From Phycisphaera sp. (GTDB lineage Bacteria; Planctomycetota; Phycisphaerae; Phycisphaerales; Zrk34): a DNA stretch of 64,000 nt. Within the stretch, counting starts at the first letter, position 1; every line of letters starts with the position of its first letter. The notes below the pieces were generated by a model. That model did not search any database. It was not told the DNA's origin and saw nothing but the letters and a program-made list of their open reading frames with translations. The stretch is taken from NCBI GenBank assembly GCA_016125285.1, contig WGMA01000023.1, positions 1-64,000 on the forward strand, in the 5' to 3' direction. Of the stretch, positions 8,921 through 21,253 are shown piece after piece. The position numbers and the translations under genes are program-made.

Positions 8921-9211
8921 TCAGCATTTACATGGCCACAGACGAAGCAGGAGCCGAAGTGGCCACGGCGGTCGGTCGAGCCAACGTACGTGTCCCGTGT
9001 TATTGTTGATAACAAAGTGATGTCGTCCGCCAAACGCGGGGAACGGTGGTCCGATCACGACGTACCAATCGCCCACGGCACTCGTTAGGTCCGAATCCTG
9101 GCGAGCGTGCGAATCCTCTGTGATGACGTCGGCGCTTTCAGCCGGTCCGTACGAAATGCTGTGCACGCGAAGCACGTGTTGAGCCGCGGCGATCGCTTCG
9201 TCTCGATTCAT
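8921..9211 (-). CDS. Small protein resembling YrhB/Imm35-type immunity proteins
   Basis: A 96-residue product starting MNRDEAIAAAQHVLR with a central strand DWYVVIGPP and a C-terminal HHFVINNNTGHVRW. The pattern 'helix, W-V strand, then hydrophobic strand ending in xxTGxV' recalls small immunity-type or PepSY-like proteins, but identity is not certain. A TATAAT hexamer lies 8 nt before the ATG (9220-9225 on the complementary strand), so the message may be leaderless; no Shine-Dalgarno sequence is seen. The tail RPPWPLRLLLRLWPCKC is unusually hydrophobic and basic. Confidence 0.55.
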   Translation of the reverse strand: MNRDEAIAAAQHVLRVHSISYGPAESADVITEDSHARQDSDLTSAVGDWYVVIGPPFPAFGGRHHFVINNNTGHVRWLDRPPWPLRLLLRLWPCKC

Positions 9212-9374
9212 ATCGATGCATTATATTGGCCCAGACGGCCCGGGATGCGTCGCATCCGCGGCTTTTGGGGTCACGCGCAAGGCAGCAGTAAAGCGTTCCG
9301 CAGACCATTGACTTTTCTCAGATCCCGATCGGATAATATCCCCCGCAGTTCCATTCGGGCTGCAGGAGTGAAAT

Positions 9375-10901
9375 ATGGGCGGCCGCTGCTTTTGGTCGTG
9401 CATCTGGACCATCGGACTATTCCTTGTGCTTGGCTGCGGCGAATCGCCTTCGGGTGAGTCGACGGCTGTGGCTGCGGACACGCCGGCGGCTGGCGGCGCG
9501 GCGAACGCCGCGCTGGTCAAGCTCTCGAAGTACGACAAGGCGCAGTACTGCGACGTGGCTGTGGGCGCGGACGGCGTGCTGCACGTCGTGTTCACCGAGC
9601 GGGCGGACTACGGCAAGCCGGCGTATCTGTATTACCGCACGAGCGCCGACGGCGGGGCGACGTGGTCGGAGGCGAAGAACCTCAGCGACGACGAGAGCGG
9701 CAACGACGCGGGGTACGCGCGGGTGATCTTCGACGGCGCCGGGCGGCTGTACGCCGTGTGGAAGTACATCCCGCAGGGCGCGCTGCTGGACGGGCCGGGC
9801 GGTGAGGCGAACGGTCGCATCGTCTACCGGGCGCTGGTCGGCGGCGCGTGGTCCAAGCGTGTGGAGATCGGCGACAAGAAGCTGCCCAGCTTTTCGTGGT
9901 TCGTGGCGACCGACGCCGGCGGCGCGGTGCACCTGGTGTGGAGCCAGGTCGCGCGGGACGTCACGGCGGTCAGCTACTTTCACTACACCCACGCGAACCT
10001 GATCCGCGAGGCGGTGCTGGACGGCGCGGCGCTCGGGGCGAGCAAGGACCTGATCGCGCCCAAGCCGCTGGCGACGCCGGCGGACGAGGCGGCGGCTCGG
10101 GCCGCGGGCAAGCCGATCCCGTACGAGGACACCGTGCCGAAGCGCGACGGGCTGATCAACCTCCGCGGGTATGTCGACAAGGACGGCGCGGTGAAGTTCG
10201 TCGCCGAGGAGCAGGAGATGACGTCGGCCCCGCCGGACCAACGGCACGGCAAGCTGCTGGTGTTGTGGGACGGGCAGAAGCTCAGCCGCGTGTACGAGTA
10301 CGAGATGTACAAGACGTACAACATCTTCAACAACCCGCCGCGCCTGCTGGTCGACGCGAAGGGCAAGACGCACCTGATCCGCGCCCCCGAGGAGGGCAAG
10401 GCGGAGGTGGCGTCGGTGCGCGACTACACGCTGGAGGACGGCGAGCTGGGCGACAAGGTCGACGCCGTCGCGGTCAAGACCGGCAAGGGCACGCTGCTCA
10501 ACTGGCAGGCGCACCAGCTGCCCGGCGGGAAGATGGCGATCACCGCGGCGATGTCGGAGAAGGGCGGCTACAGCCCCGACGACGTGGAGATGTACCTCAC
10601 CACCTCCGACGGCGACGGCGTGTGGACGCCGCCGGTGTCGCTGACGAACAACGCGGCCCGCAAGAACGGGTCGTACAAGGAAACCGTCGGCGGCGCCGGC
10701 GCGGGCACCGTCAACAGCTACAGCCCGCGCTTCGCCGCGGTCGCGATGGGCAAGGACGGCAAGCCCGTGGTGGTGATGGTCAACAGCGAGGACACGATCA
10801 TCGGTCTGACCAGCGTCGGCACGACGGCCTCCGGCCGGGCGGTGGTGTCCACGGGCACCGGCCGCGTCGACGCACCGGCGGTGTTCTTCGTGAAGATGTA
10901 A
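9375..10901 (+). CDS. Lipoprotein with sialidase-like (BNR repeat) beta-propeller
   Basis: A 508-residue product with a lipoprotein signal (WTIGLFLVLGCGES; lipobox LVLGC, Cys about 21). Downstream are repeated propeller strands with an Asp-box-like YYRTSADGGATWSEAKNLS and VAVGADGVLHVVFTE, typical of exo-alpha-sialidase/neuraminidase-fold proteins. The catalytic Arg triad of sialidases is not obvious, so it may be a sugar-binding or degenerate propeller. The start ATG has GCAGGAG about 6 nt upstream. The protein should be anchored to a membrane by its lipid. Confidence 0.72.
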   Translation: MGGRCFWSCIWTIGLFLVLGCGESPSGESTAVAADTPAAGGAANAALVKLSKYDKAQYCDVAVGADGVLHVVFTERADYGKPAYLYYRTSADGGATWSEAKNLSDDESGNDAGYARVIFDGAGRLYAVWKYIPQGALLDGPGGEANGRIVYRALVGGAWSKRVEIGDKKLPSFSWFVATDAGGAVHLVWSQVARDVTAVSYFHYTHANLIREAVLDGAALGASKDLIAPKPLATPADEAAARAAGKPIPYEDTVPKRDGLINLRGYVDKDGAVKFVAEEQEMTSAPPDQRHGKLLVLWDGQKLSRVYEYEMYKTYNIFNNPPRLLVDAKGKTHLIRAPEEGKAEVASVRDYTLEDGELGDKVDAVAVKTGKGTLLNWQAHQLPGGKMAITAAMSEKGGYSPDDVEMYLTTSDGDGVWTPPVSLTNNAARKNGSYKETVGGAGAGTVNSYSPRFAAVAMGKDGKPVVVMVNSEDTIIGLTSVGTTASGRAVVSTGTGRVDAPAVFFVKM

Positions 10902-10911
10902 CGGCGGGTCG

Positions 10912-10943
10912 CTGTGGCAAAGGAGCGACTCGACGTGCCACAG
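10912..10943. repeat. Inverted repeat CTGTGGCA/TGCCACAG
   Basis: An 8-bp perfect inverted repeat (10912-10919 and 10936-10943) lies 11 bp after the lipoprotein stop; the word TGCCACAG recurs at about 10988-10995. There is no T-run, so it is not a typical intrinsic terminator. It may belong to the class of short-word spacers seen elsewhere in this window. Confidence 0.6.
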
Positions 10944-11033
10944 TCGCAGTGCGCCGTGAGAGGAGAATGCTGTAGCATGCTTCGCATTGCCACAGGCACC
11001 CGCTCCCGCGTTGGTCGAACGCCGTCGCAGGGC

Positions 11034-11039
11034 TACAAT
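11034..11039 (+). promoter_or_regulatory. -10 element TACAAT of the toxin-antitoxin operon
   Basis: TACAAT lies 37 nt before the GTG start of the antitoxin gene. Between them is a GTGATTCGGGGGACGACCCGAAT stretch whose arms TTCGGG and CCCGAA could fold or act as an operator. No good -35 hexamer is seen. Confidence 0.45.
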
Positions 11040-11076
11040 AGTGTGATTCGGGGGACGACCCGAATGGAGGCCGACG

Positions 11077-11322
11077 GTGACTTATCACGGACACATCGAG
11101 AACGGCAAGGTCGTACTGGACGAGGCCGTGGACCTGCCCGATGGGGCGAAGGTCGAGGTGGTGCCCGTGGAGCGGAGATCGGCGGCGACGGACGCGTCAG
11201 AGGGCGAGACGCTGTACGACCGCCTTAAGCACGTAATCGGCAAGGCCGAGGGTCTGCCGTCCGACTACGCCCGGAATCACGATCACTACATCCACGGTGC
11301 TCCGAAGCTGGAAGACCGGTGA
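11077..11322 (+). CDS. Antitoxin of a PIN-type toxin-antitoxin pair (AF2212/DUF104-like)
   Basis: An 81-residue product beginning TYHGHIENGKVVLDEAVDLPDGAKVEV, the beta-hairpin N-terminus of AF2212/VapB-like antitoxins that bind DNA and, through their C-terminal part, the cognate toxin. The GTG start is supported by GGAGG 6 nt upstream. The last codons overlap the toxin start (TGATG at 11320-11324), implying coupling. Autoregulation of the pair is usual in such systems but is inferred here. Confidence 0.82.
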   Translation: MTYHGHIENGKVVLDEAVDLPDGAKVEVVPVERRSAATDASEGETLYDRLKHVIGKAEGLPSDYARNHDHYIHGAPKLEDR

Positions 11323-11735
11323 TGGAGGTCTTCGCCGACGCTTCGTACTTCATCGCACTCTTGAACCGCCGGGATGAGGCGCACGTCCGGGCGCTCGATT
11401 TCTCCAAGCAACCAGGTTTGCGTTTCGTCACGACGGAGTGGGTGTTCGCCGAGTGCGCCGACGGGTTCTCCGCGCGGCCCGAGTTGCGAGCGGTCGTGGC
11501 GGAAGTGATCCGTGACACCTACGAGAATCCGGCAGCCCGTGTCATTCCCGCCACGCACGAATCGTTCCGCGATGGTTTCGACCTGTTCCGCGCCCGGGCG
11601 GACAAGGCGTGGTCGCTGACCGACTGCATATCGTTCGCCGTGATGCGTGGCGAGGGGCTCACCGAGGCGTTGACGACAGATCGGCATTTCACGCAGGCGG
11701 GATTCCGGACGTTGCTGACGGACGACGCGTCTTGA
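11322..11735 (+). CDS. PIN-domain ribonuclease toxin (VapC-like)
   Basis: A 137-residue PIN domain. The first acidic residue is in MEVFADASYFIALLN (Asp6), the second in TEWVFAECADGF (Glu), and the third and fourth in WSLTDCISFAVM (Asp) and ALTTDRHFTQAGF (Asp), the four-acidic-residue Mg2+ site of VapC-type RNases. GGAAG sits 9 nt before the ATG; an overlapping GTG at 11319 is the alternative start. It is encoded immediately after the antitoxin and likely forms a neutralised complex with it. Confidence 0.88.
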   Translation: MEVFADASYFIALLNRRDEAHVRALDFSKQPGLRFVTTEWVFAECADGFSARPELRAVVAEVIRDTYENPAARVIPATHESFRDGFDLFRARADKAWSLTDCISFAVMRGEGLTEALTTDRHFTQAGFRTLLTDDAS

Positions 11736-11834
11736 CCGGTCACCCGGGCGTCGTACACTGAACAGTGGTGGGGCGTTTCGGGCGACGCTCGACGGAGTTC
11801 CGTGACCATATCCAACCCTGAGGAGGCACAGGCC

Positions 11835-13295
11835 ATGTCAACCGCAACCATTGCGCCGCCGGCGGTGTCGCAGACGAAGAACCTGATCAACGGCAAGTGG
11901 GTCGACGCCGCGAGCGGCGAGACGTTCGAGACGTACAACCCGGCGACGGGCGAGGTGATCGCCAACGTCGCGAAGGGCGGCAAGGCCGACGTCGACGCGG
12001 CGGTGAAGGCGGCGCAGAAGGCGTTCGCGTCGTGGTCGGTCACGTCGAACCGTCAGCGCGGCCGCCTGCTGCACAAGCTCGCGGACCTCGTCGAGGAGAA
12101 CGCCGCGGAACTGGCGGGCCTCGAGGTGCTCAACAACGGCAAGCCGATCGCGGAGGTGATGGCGGCGGACATCCCGCTGGTCGTCAGCACGTACCGCTAC
12201 TACGCGGAGTGGGCGGACAAGATCTACGGCGAGACGATCCCGGTCGATGTGCCGGGCTTCTTCTGCTACACGAAGAAGGAGCCGGTGGGCGTGGCGGGGC
12301 AGATCATCCCGTGGAACTTCCCGCTGCTGATGCAGGCGTGGAAGTGGGCGCCGTGCCTGGCCGCGGGCTGCGTGTCGATCCTCAAGCCGGCGGAGCAGAC
12401 GCCGCTGTCGGCGCTGCGTGTCGGCGAGCTGGCGATGGAGGCGGGCATCCCGGCCGGGGTGGTGCAGATCGTCAACGGCTTCGGTGAGACCGGCGCGGCG
12501 CTCGTCGAGCACCCCGGCGTCGACAAGATCGCGTTCACCGGTCACTACGAGACCGCGCAGCACATCATGGCCGGCGCGGCCAAGACGCTGAAGCGCGTCA
12601 CGTTCGAGCTCGGCGGCAAGAGCCCCAACGTCGTGTTCGCCGACGCGGACCTCGACCAGGCCGTCGCCGGTGCGATGACCGGCATCTTCTTCAATCAGGG
12701 CGAGGTGTGCTGCGCGGGCAGCCGGCTGCTCATCGAGGCGTCGGTGCACGACGAGTTCGTCGCGAAGTTCAAGGCCGCGGCCGAGTCGCACACGGTCGGC
12801 GATCCGTTCGACCCCAACACGCGGCAGGGCGCGCAGATCAGCCAGGAGCAGTTCGACAAGATCCTCAGCTACATCGACATCGGCAAGAAGGAAGCGACGT
12901 GCGTGACCGGCGGCGAGCGCAGCGGCGACAAGGGCTGGTTCGTGAAGCCGACGATCTTCACCGGCGTGAACAACGACATGCGGATCGCGCAGGAAGAGAT
13001 CTTCGGGCCGGTCGTTTCCGTCATCCCGTTCAAGGACTTCGACGACGCGGCGAAGCAGGCGAACCAGACGATCTACGGTCTGGCGTCGGCGGTGTGGACG
13101 CGTGACATCGGCAAGGCGCACGCGCTGGCCGACAAGATCCGCGCCGGCACGGTGTGGGTGAACTGCTACAACACGTTCGACGCCGCGGCGCCGTTCGGCG
13201 GGTACAAGTTTTCCGGCCAGGGCCGCGAGTGCGGCCGCGACGGCCTGAACAACTACACCGAGACCAAGACCGTGTGGGTGAACACGGCGTACTGA
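11835..13295 (+). CDS. NAD(P)-dependent aldehyde dehydrogenase
   Basis: A 486-residue member of the ALDH superfamily. It has the [20 protein letters not shown] cofactor-binding stretch, [13 protein letters not shown] in place of the usual FTGSTEVG, general base Glu258 in [10 protein letters not shown] and catalytic Cys292 in [11 protein letters not shown], plus the C-terminal EEIFGPV and [13 protein letters not shown] blocks. The ATG at 11835 is preceded by AGGAGG with 8-nt spacing, favouring it over in-frame starts 33 nt upstream. Similarity in layout is to retinal/betaine aldehyde dehydrogenases; the substrate is unknown. It appears to be a single-gene unit. Confidence 0.92.
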   Translation: MSTATIAPPAVSQTKNLINGKWVDAASGETFETYNPATGEVIANVAKGGKADVDAAVKAAQKAFASWSVTSNRQRGRLLHKLADLVEENAAELAGLEVLNNGKPIAEVMAADIPLVVSTYRYYAEWADKIYGETIPVDVPGFFCYTKKEPVGVAGQIIPWNFPLLMQAWKWAPCLAAGCVSILKPAEQTPLSALRVGELAMEAGIPAGVVQIVNGFGETGAALVEHPGVDKIAFTGHYETAQHIMAGAAKTLKRVTFELGGKSPNVVFADADLDQAVAGAMTGIFFNQGEVCCAGSRLLIEASVHDEFVAKFKAAAESHTVGDPFDPNTRQGAQISQEQFDKILSYIDIGKKEATCVTGGERSGDKGWFVKPTIFTGVNNDMRIAQEEIFGPVVSVIPFKDFDDAAKQANQTIYGLASAVWTRDIGKAHALADKIRAGTVWVNCYNTFDAAAPFGGYKFSGQGRECGRDGLNNYTETKTVWVNTAY

Positions 13296-13298
13296 TCG

Positions 13299-13402
13299 GA
13301 CATAGCCACGGGCTTGCCCGGGGTGATCGAACGTCACGCGAATCGTGTTCGTTGAAGTTCAGCCCGCACGGTTTCCCCCGGCAAGCCGGGGGCTATATGA
13401 CT
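13299..13402. repeat. Inverted-repeat element, copy A (MITE/REP-like)
   Basis: The left end (13300-13330) is the reverse complement, with a few changes, of the right end (13371-13401), which reads TTTCCCCCGGCAAGC then CGGGGGCTATATGA. The same paired ends occur at 32321-32413, and a right half occurs at 56757-56788. Total length is about 100 bp, with no coding capacity. It is non-autonomous-element-like or a REP-type palindrome. Confidence 0.75.
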
Positions 13403-13403
13403 C

Positions 13404-13440
13404 ACGAACCCCCGTCGACGATTCGGCGGGGGTTTTTCGT
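13404..13440. terminator. Intrinsic terminator (bidirectional) between convergent genes
   Basis: Stem AACCCCCGTCG / CGGCGGGGGTT followed by TTTTT on the plus strand. The complementary strand also ends in a short T-run (ACGAAAAACC read the other way), so it can serve the aldehyde dehydrogenase and the convergent DUF1552 gene. Confidence 0.8.
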
Positions 13441-13469
13441 GCGCCGTGCGGCGCGACGCGGCGCCGCGT

Positions 13470-14762
13470 TCAGGCCATCTCGAGCCCGCGGAACGTGCCG
13501 GTGGCGGTGGCGAACGTGTCTTCCTCAACGCCGTGGCGCTGCAGCAGGCTGACGTAGAGATTGGGCAGCGGGTAGTTGTTCTTCGTGTCGAAGGCGAGGT
13601 GCTGGCCGTGCTTGAACCCGCCGCCGGCGAACAGGACGGGCATGTTGGTGTTGCGGTGGCTGGAGGCGTTGCCGAGGTTGCTGGTGAGCATGACGGCGGA
13701 GCGATCGAGCAGCGACACGCCGCGTTCCTCGGTGGTCATGAGGCTGCGCAGGAAGTCGCCCCACGCCCTGACGATCTCGATCTCGACGAGCGCGAGCTGG
13801 CGGAGCTTCTCTTCGTCGAGGCCGTGGTGGCTGAGGTTGTGGTAGCCCTGCTCGACGCCGGGCAGGGGCACGACGCCGCCGCTGCCGCCGAGGTGGTACG
13901 TGACGTAGCGCGTCGAGTCGGTCTGCAGCGCCAGGCGGATCATGTCCTGCATGAGCTTCTGCCGGCCGATGAAGTCGTTGGGGTTGCCGATGTCGACGGG
14001 CCTGGTTGCGTCGACGTGCGGCTTGGGTCGGTTGGCCCACGCCTCGGACTCGGCGAGACGCTGCTCGAGGTCGCGCACGGAGGTGAAGTAGCCGTCGAGC
14101 CGGTCGCGGTCGCCGGCGCCCAGCTCACCCATCAGACGCTTGGCGTCGGCGCTGACGAGGTCGAGCACGCTGCGGCCCTGTCGGGCGCGGTACGCCTGGC
14201 GCTTGCGCTCGGCGGGCGCGTCGTCGACGAACAGGTGCTGGAACAGGCGTGACGGCGAGTCCTCCGCGGGGATCATCGCGCCGTTTTCGGTGTACGACGG
14301 GCTGTTGCCGCCGCTGCTGGCCAGCACGAGCGACGGGAACCGCGTGTCGCCGCCGCACCGCCGGGCGAGGTACTGATCGATCGAGACGGTGTTCTTGCCG
14401 CGTCCGCTGCCGGCCTCGGGGTTGGCGCTGAGGATGCTCGCCTCGGCGCGGTGTCCGCCGGTCACGCCGGGGTGCGACGAGCCGGAGATCACGGTGAAGC
14501 GATCGCGGATGTCCATGAGCGCTTCGAGGTACGGGCTGGGCTTGTAGTCGCGACCGGGCTCGGCGGGATTGAGATTCTCCGACAGCAGGCCCAGGCCGAG
14601 CGACATGGCGACGAAGCGTCGCGGCGCCTCGGCGTCCTTGCCCGCCCCGCGCGCCGCCGAGGCCGCGAGCCACGGCAGCGCCAGCGTCACACCCGCGCCG
14701 CGGAGGATCGTGCGACGTGTCAGGCGGTCGCGGCCGTAGATGCTCGATGTGGACTGTCCCAT
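13470..14762 (-). CDS. DUF1552 protein, Tat-exported
   Basis: A 430-residue product with a twin-arginine signal ([20 protein letters not shown]). The rest matches the planctomycetal DUF1552 layout: [58 protein letters not shown] and, near the end, [20 protein letters not shown] then [16 protein letters not shown]. Members sit next to DUF1592-type cytochrome proteins and resemble the sulfatase-like DUF1501 family; the biochemical role is not established. It follows the DUF1592 gene by 20 bp on the same strand, so the two form an operon. Confidence 0.88.
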   Translation of the reverse strand: MGQSTSSIYGRDRLTRRTILRGAGVTLALPWLAASAARGAGKDAEAPRRFVAMSLGLGLLSENLNPAEPGRDYKPSPYLEALMDIRDRFTVISGSSHPGVTGGHRAEASILSANPEAGSGRGKNTVSIDQYLARRCGGDTRFPSLVLASSGGNSPSYTENGAMIPAEDSPSRLFQHLFVDDAPAERKRQAYRARQGRSVLDLVSADAKRLMGELGAGDRDRLDGYFTSVRDLEQRLAESEAWANRPKPHVDATRPVDIGNPNDFIGRQKLMQDMIRLALQTDSTRYVTYHLGGSGGVVPLPGVEQGYHNLSHHGLDEEKLRQLALVEIEIVRAWGDFLRSLMTTEERGVSLLDRSAVMLTSNLGNASSHRNTNMPVLFAGGGFKHGQHLAFDTKNNYPLPNLYVSLLQRHGVEEDTFATATGTFRGLEMA

Positions 14763-14782
14763 GCGTAACTCCTTCGCGACGT

Positions 14783-17194
14783 CTATTTCTGCAGGAACGT
14801 TCGGCTGGTGACCACCTGTTCAACGATCGAAGCCAGGCCGAAATTGCCGCCCCGTGTCGCCTGCACGATCTGATGGATGACCGGCCGATCCGCGAAGCCG
14901 ATCGGCGCGCCGGTGCCGTAGGTCATCAGCTGCTCGGCGACGTTGCGGGCGAGCGTCTGCGGCTCGGCGACAACCAGGGCGCGGTACGCCTCGAGGTCCT
15001 TGAACTTCCGGCCGTCGGCCAGCGTGTACGACGGGTCGACCTTCGCGCCCTTCTTGCCGTAGCGGTCGCGCCACAGGCCGGCCGGGTCGAAGTTCTCCAG
15101 CGCGAAGCCGGGCGGGTCGATGTTCTTGTGACACGCGGCGCAGGTCTCGATCGACCGGTGCTTGGCGAGCTGGTCGCGGATCGACTTGGCGCCGCGGATG
15201 TCGGGCTCGATGGCCGGGACGTTCGGCGGCGGGGGCGGCACCTCGTTGCCGAGCAGCCGCTCGTTGATCCACTTGCCGCGGAGCACCGGCGAGGTCGTCG
15301 TGCCGTTGGCGGTGACCTTCAGCACGGCGCCCTGCCCGAGCAGCCCGCCGCGGTGCGAGCTGGCCGGGAGCTTGACGCGTCGCAGCTCGTCGCCATCGAC
15401 GCCGTCGATGTGGTAGTAGCGGGCGAGCCGACTGTTGAGGAACGTGAAGTCGGAGTCGACGAGGTTGGTGACGCCGAGGTTCTGGTCGAGCATGGCCTGC
15501 AGGTACGCGTGGGTCTCGTCGAGCATGCCGTGCTTGACCACGTCGTCGAACGTGGGGTAGAGCCGGCGGTCGGGCGTGGTGAAATCGATCTGGTTGAGGT
15601 CGAGCCACTCGGCGGCGAAGTCTTCGAGGAACGCCTTGCCGCGCGGGTCGCGGAGCATGCGACGCGTCTCGGCGAGCAGCGTGTCGGGGTTGGTCAGCTT
15701 GCCGCTGGCCGCCAGGTCCGTCAGCTTCTTGTCGGGCGGCGCGTTCCACAGGAAGTAGCTCAGGCGTGTGGCGACCGCGTACGCGTCGAGCTTGCCGGGC
15801 GTCTCGTAAAAGTAAAGGAACCGCGGCGAGCAGAGGACCGCACGGTAGCCCACGCGCAACGCCTCGATCAGCGGCTCGCCGGCGCTCAGCGCCTCCTCGG
15901 CGATCGCGACGTAAGGATCGACCGCCGCCTTGTCGACCGGTCGACGGAACGCACGCTCGGCGAACCGCTCGATCAAGCGGCGCAGGTCCTTCTTCGGCGC
16001 CGACGAGGCGAGTTCGGCGCGTCGCCAGTTCTTCTGGGTTTTGACCTGCAGGTCGTCGAAGAGCATCGCGCGGATCTGCTCGTTGGTCGGGCCGTGGTGG
16101 ATCCGCTGGAGCTTGATGCTCTGCATCGCCACGCCGGGCACGTTCTGCGGGCCGCCCTCGCCGACGCCGACCTGCCCGCCGTCGAACCTCGCCTTGCGCA
16201 GCGTCGTGTCGCCGGGGCGCACCTCGAACATGTCGCCGCGTTCCAGCCACGCCTCGAAGGTAAATGCGCGGACGTCGTCGGTGGCCTCGAAGCTCCCGGC
16301 CCAGTTCATCAGCGGGGCGCTGGACACCGCCGGGCCGGTCTGCACCGTGCACCACACGCCACCGTTCTTGGGGCTCTTCAACGCCTTGGCGCGGACGGTA
16401 ATCTGATACCAGCCGCGCTCGCGTGCCGTCGTCGCCGGGACGCGTCCGTAGAAGATCAGACCGGACGACCAGATCACGCCGAACCCGTCGATGACCTCCG
16501 GCTCGCGACACCGCCGGTTGGGGTTCGACCGCGACAGGCCCGCGGCGTCGAACTCCTTCGTGAACTCGTCGGGCTCGCTCACGGCCCGGCGGATCGCCTC
16601 GTCCAGCGCCAGGTCCACCACGTCCATGTGACGCTCGAGCTGGTAGCGCGACATCGGCTGCCCGTCGGCCACGGTCGAGAAACGCTCGGCGGGCTGCTCG
16701 TCGGGGAACTCCTTGGCCAGCGGGATGTCGATGCCCAGCAGGTCGTGCAGCGAACGCTCGAGCTGGAGGTTCGTGAGGCGTCGGGCTTCCACGCGGCCGG
16801 TCTTGTTGTAGCGGTCGAGCTCGACGCCGCGGATCCAGTCGCCGGCCGACTTGATGAACGCGACCTTCTCGTCCTTGTCGAGGTCGGCGTCCTTCGGCGG
16901 GGGCATCTCGCCGGCCGCCACGCGGTCGAACACGCGGACCCAGTGCTTCTTGGTGTCGTCCGACGCCAGGTTGCGCGGCAGCTTCGACAGGTCGAGCCCC
17001 GCCTCGGATTTCGACCCGCGGTGGCAGTCGTAGCAGTTACGCTTGAAGAACGTGCCGATCTCCGCGGTCGGCGACGTTGGCGGCGCGGCGTGCGCCATCG
17101 CCGCGGCGAGCATGACCGTCGCGACGGCCAGCCGGCGCAGCCCGTATCGCCCCGATGAGAACTCAACACGCGTGTTGGACGGACTGAAACTCAA
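14783..17194 (-). CDS. Planctomycetal cytochrome protein with DUF1587/1595/1592/1588/1585 domains
   Basis: An 803-residue exported protein with a signal peptide ([13 protein letters not shown]), then a heme-binding CYDCH (about 54-58). The usual chain follows: DUF1587 ([20 protein letters not shown]), DUF1595 ([20 protein letters not shown]), DUF1592 ([20 protein letters not shown] through [12 protein letters not shown]), DUF1588 ([20 protein letters not shown]) with a second heme motif CAACH before [14 protein letters not shown], and C-terminal DUF1585. TTG at 17194 is the only suitable start; an ATG 8 nt upstream is out of frame. It is encoded upstream of the DUF1552 partner. The proposed role of the family is in extracytoplasmic redox or polymer degradation, not proven. 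Confidence 0.9.
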   Translation of the reverse strand: MSFSPSNTRVEFSSGRYGLRRLAVATVMLAAAMAHAAPPTSPTAEIGTFFKRNCYDCHRGSKSEAGLDLSKLPRNLASDDTKKHWVRVFDRVAAGEMPPPKDADLDKDEKVAFIKSAGDWIRGVELDRYNKTGRVEARRLTNLQLERSLHDLLGIDIPLAKEFPDEQPAERFSTVADGQPMSRYQLERHMDVVDLALDEAIRRAVSEPDEFTKEFDAAGLSRSNPNRRCREPEVIDGFGVIWSSGLIFYGRVPATTARERGWYQITVRAKALKSPKNGGVWCTVQTGPAVSSAPLMNWAGSFEATDDVRAFTFEAWLERGDMFEVRPGDTTLRKARFDGGQVGVGEGGPQNVPGVAMQSIKLQRIHHGPTNEQIRAMLFDDLQVKTQKNWRRAELASSAPKKDLRRLIERFAERAFRRPVDKAAVDPYVAIAEEALSAGEPLIEALRVGYRAVLCSPRFLYFYETPGKLDAYAVATRLSYFLWNAPPDKKLTDLAASGKLTNPDTLLAETRRMLRDPRGKAFLEDFAAEWLDLNQIDFTTPDRRLYPTFDDVVKHGMLDETHAYLQAMLDQNLGVTNLVDSDFTFLNSRLARYYHIDGVDGDELRRVKLPASSHRGGLLGQGAVLKVTANGTTTSPVLRGKWINERLLGNEVPPPPPNVPAIEPDIRGAKSIRDQLAKHRSIETCAACHKNIDPPGFALENFDPAGLWRDRYGKKGAKVDPSYTLADGRKFKDLEAYRALVVAEPQTLARNVAEQLMTYGTGAPIGFADRPVIHQIVQATRGGNFGLASIVEQVVTSRTFLQK

Positions 17195-17347
17195 AGCCGC
17201 ATCCTGCCTGTCTTAGCGGCAACCTGCGCTCGCAGGTTCTGACGAATCCGCACCATCACATCGAGCGCCGGATGTTGCCAGTGTAGGCGGGGCGACGCGG
17301 CAAGGCGCGTCAACGACTCATCGAAATTGCGAGCTGATGTGGGCGCC

Positions 17348-17635
17348 TCAGTCGCTCATGTCGTCGAGGAACGACGCCGCGTCGTCGCCGCCGGGCCCCG
17401 GAGATTGCGCCGGAGCGCCGCTGCCGCCGGAGCGCCGTGCGGGTGGGCGTGCGGCGCCGCGCCGGGCGGGGGCGCGCCTGTTCTTGTTGCCGCCGGAAGA
17501 CATCTGCACGAAGCCGACGATGACGAGCACGATGCCCACGACGACGATCCCCAGCGAACTGTTCGTGCCGCGTAGCGCGAGCTTGCCGGCGAGTCCGCCG
17601 ATGATGAACACCACGCCGATGATCAGATTCCACAT
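17348..17635 (-). CDS. Small two-helix membrane protein
   Basis: A 95-residue product with two transmembrane segments (LIIGVVFIIGGLAGKLAL and IVVVGIVLVIVGFVQM) and an Ala/Arg/Pro/Gly-rich cytoplasmic or periplasmic tail ending in the acidic DDAASFLDDMSD. I do not recognise a family. The ATG lies 12 bp after a change in base composition, and codon third positions are G/C-rich as in neighbours. It is divergent from clpC. Confidence 0.65.
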   Translation of the reverse strand: MWNLIIGVVFIIGGLAGKLALRGTNSSLGIVVVGIVLVIVGFVQMSSGGNKNRRAPARRGAARPPARRSGGSGAPAQSPGPGGDDAASFLDDMSD

Positions 17636-18025
17636 GCCCGCAACCCCTGAATTGAAACCCTCGGAAGCCTTCGGATCGACGAGCGCCGATCAACACCGAA
17701 CACCCCCGCATTCCTCCCGATTCCCCACGCGTCTATTATATCCGATGGCGCCGCCGCGCGACGCGTCCGCCACATTGGCGTGTCGTTCGGCCGTCGCGCA
17801 CGGATCGGCATAGCGGACGCTAAGGTTTTCCGTTCAGCTGAACACGGCGAATCGCCGACGCGTATTGAAGTTAACCGGGTTTGGGCGCGGGTGGGAAAGA
17901 TTCCGACACCGGCATCGGGTTTGCCCGACATGTCGTGTGAAACCAACTCTGTCCGCGAAGAATCCGATATGATGTAGGGTAGAAACTTGGGGACGGACCC
18001 CCGCTGAACCAACCGGAGTGAAGAA
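17636..18025. other. Divergent control region upstream of clpC
   Basis: There are 390 bp with no convincing gene. A TATGAT hexamer at 17968-17973 is a candidate -10 for clpC, about 58 nt before its ATG; a matching -35 is not evident. GGAGTG at 18015-18020 is the clpC ribosome binding site. A CTATTATATCC stretch near 17732-17742 is AT-rich for this genome and could be the promoter of the small membrane protein on the other strand. I saw no CtsR-like direct heptad repeat. Confidence 0.45.
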
Positions 18026-20563
<2,538 letters not shown>

Positions 20564-20595
20564 CCGGGTGGTCGGACAACCCGTGTGACACACTC

Positions 20596-20627
20596 CACCC
20601 GTCGGGCAGCCGCCCGGCGGGTTTTTC
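20596..20627 (+). terminator. Intrinsic terminator after clpC
   Basis: GC-rich stem with arms ACCCGTCGGGC and GCCCGGCGGGT, followed by TTTTT, 33 bp beyond the clpC stop. Confidence 0.85.
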
Positions 20628-20670
20628 ATGAGCGTCGCGACGCCTGTGGTGGCGATGTGCGGGTTTGGGG

Positions 20671-20676
20671 TACAAT
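20671..20676 (+). promoter_or_regulatory. -10 element TACAAT of the small membrane protein/TPR operon
   Basis: TACAAT lies 72 nt before the ATG at 20749, after the clpC terminator. No convincing -35 hexamer is present at 16-18 nt. Confidence 0.45.
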
Positions 20677-20748
20677 GGTCGCATCGTTTCGGGAGATCCG
20701 GTAGAGGACGCGTCATCATTTCGCATCAATTGTCTCGAAAGGAACGTC

Positions 20749-21192
20749 ATGGGGATCACCATCTACAGCCCGTTCAGCGGTCGCGAGGTCAAGATCCGCG
20801 ACAACGACCTGGGCAAAGCGGTTAAGGACGAAGAGGGTCGCCTGTTCTACGTGCTGGAGCGGCCGGACGGCAGCGGCTACTACGCGGCGCCGACCCGTGC
20901 CGGCGGCGAGAAGGACATCGCCAGCTACGACCGCATGCTCGAGAAGCAGAACCGCGCCAAGACGGGCTCCGGCTCCGCCCAGGCCGCTGCTTACGTCAGC
21001 AACGTCGGCAAGAAGAAGAAGGGCGGTCTGGTCAAGCTCATCATCATTCTGGCGATCATCGGCGGGCTGGTCTGGGCGTACATGAACGGCATGATCCCGG
21101 GCCTCGGCGGCGGCGATAAGGGCGGCGACAAGGGCGGCGAGACGCCCGCGCCCAGCGGCATGATTCTTCACACGCCGGCTGAACTCGCCTGA
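20749..21192 (+). CDS. Small C-terminally anchored membrane protein, unknown family
   Basis: A 147-residue product. The soluble N-terminal half (ITIYSPFSGREVKIRDNDLG, then GRLFYVLERPDGSGYYAAPT) is followed by a Lys/Ser linker, one transmembrane helix (LVKLIIILAIIGGLVWAYMNG) and a Gly/Lys-rich tail. The ATG at 20749 has GAAAGGAAC upstream; an in-frame ATG at 20665 overlaps the promoter box and is rejected. It probably forms an operon with the TPR protein 61 bp downstream. I do not recognise a function. Confidence 0.7.
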   Translation: MGITIYSPFSGREVKIRDNDLGKAVKDEEGRLFYVLERPDGSGYYAAPTRAGGEKDIASYDRMLEKQNRAKTGSGSAQAAAYVSNVGKKKKGGLVKLIIILAIIGGLVWAYMNGMIPGLGGGDKGGDKGGETPAPSGMILHTPAELA

Positions 21193-21253
21193 TTATCGGG
21201 ACGTAGAATATAAAGAGGCTGGAGAAAACACTTACGATTCGAGGTGACAGGTT

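Noticed and set aside
10912-10996. TGCCACAG inverted repeats considered as riboswitch or terminator
   Set aside because: No T-run and no downstream gene close enough; a simple word repeat is the better description.
14717-17158. Long open frame on the plus strand opposite the DUF1592-type gene
   Set aside because: Arg/Ala/Val/Asp-rich antisense shadow, no ribosome site; the minus-strand gene has clear heme motifs and DUF blocks.
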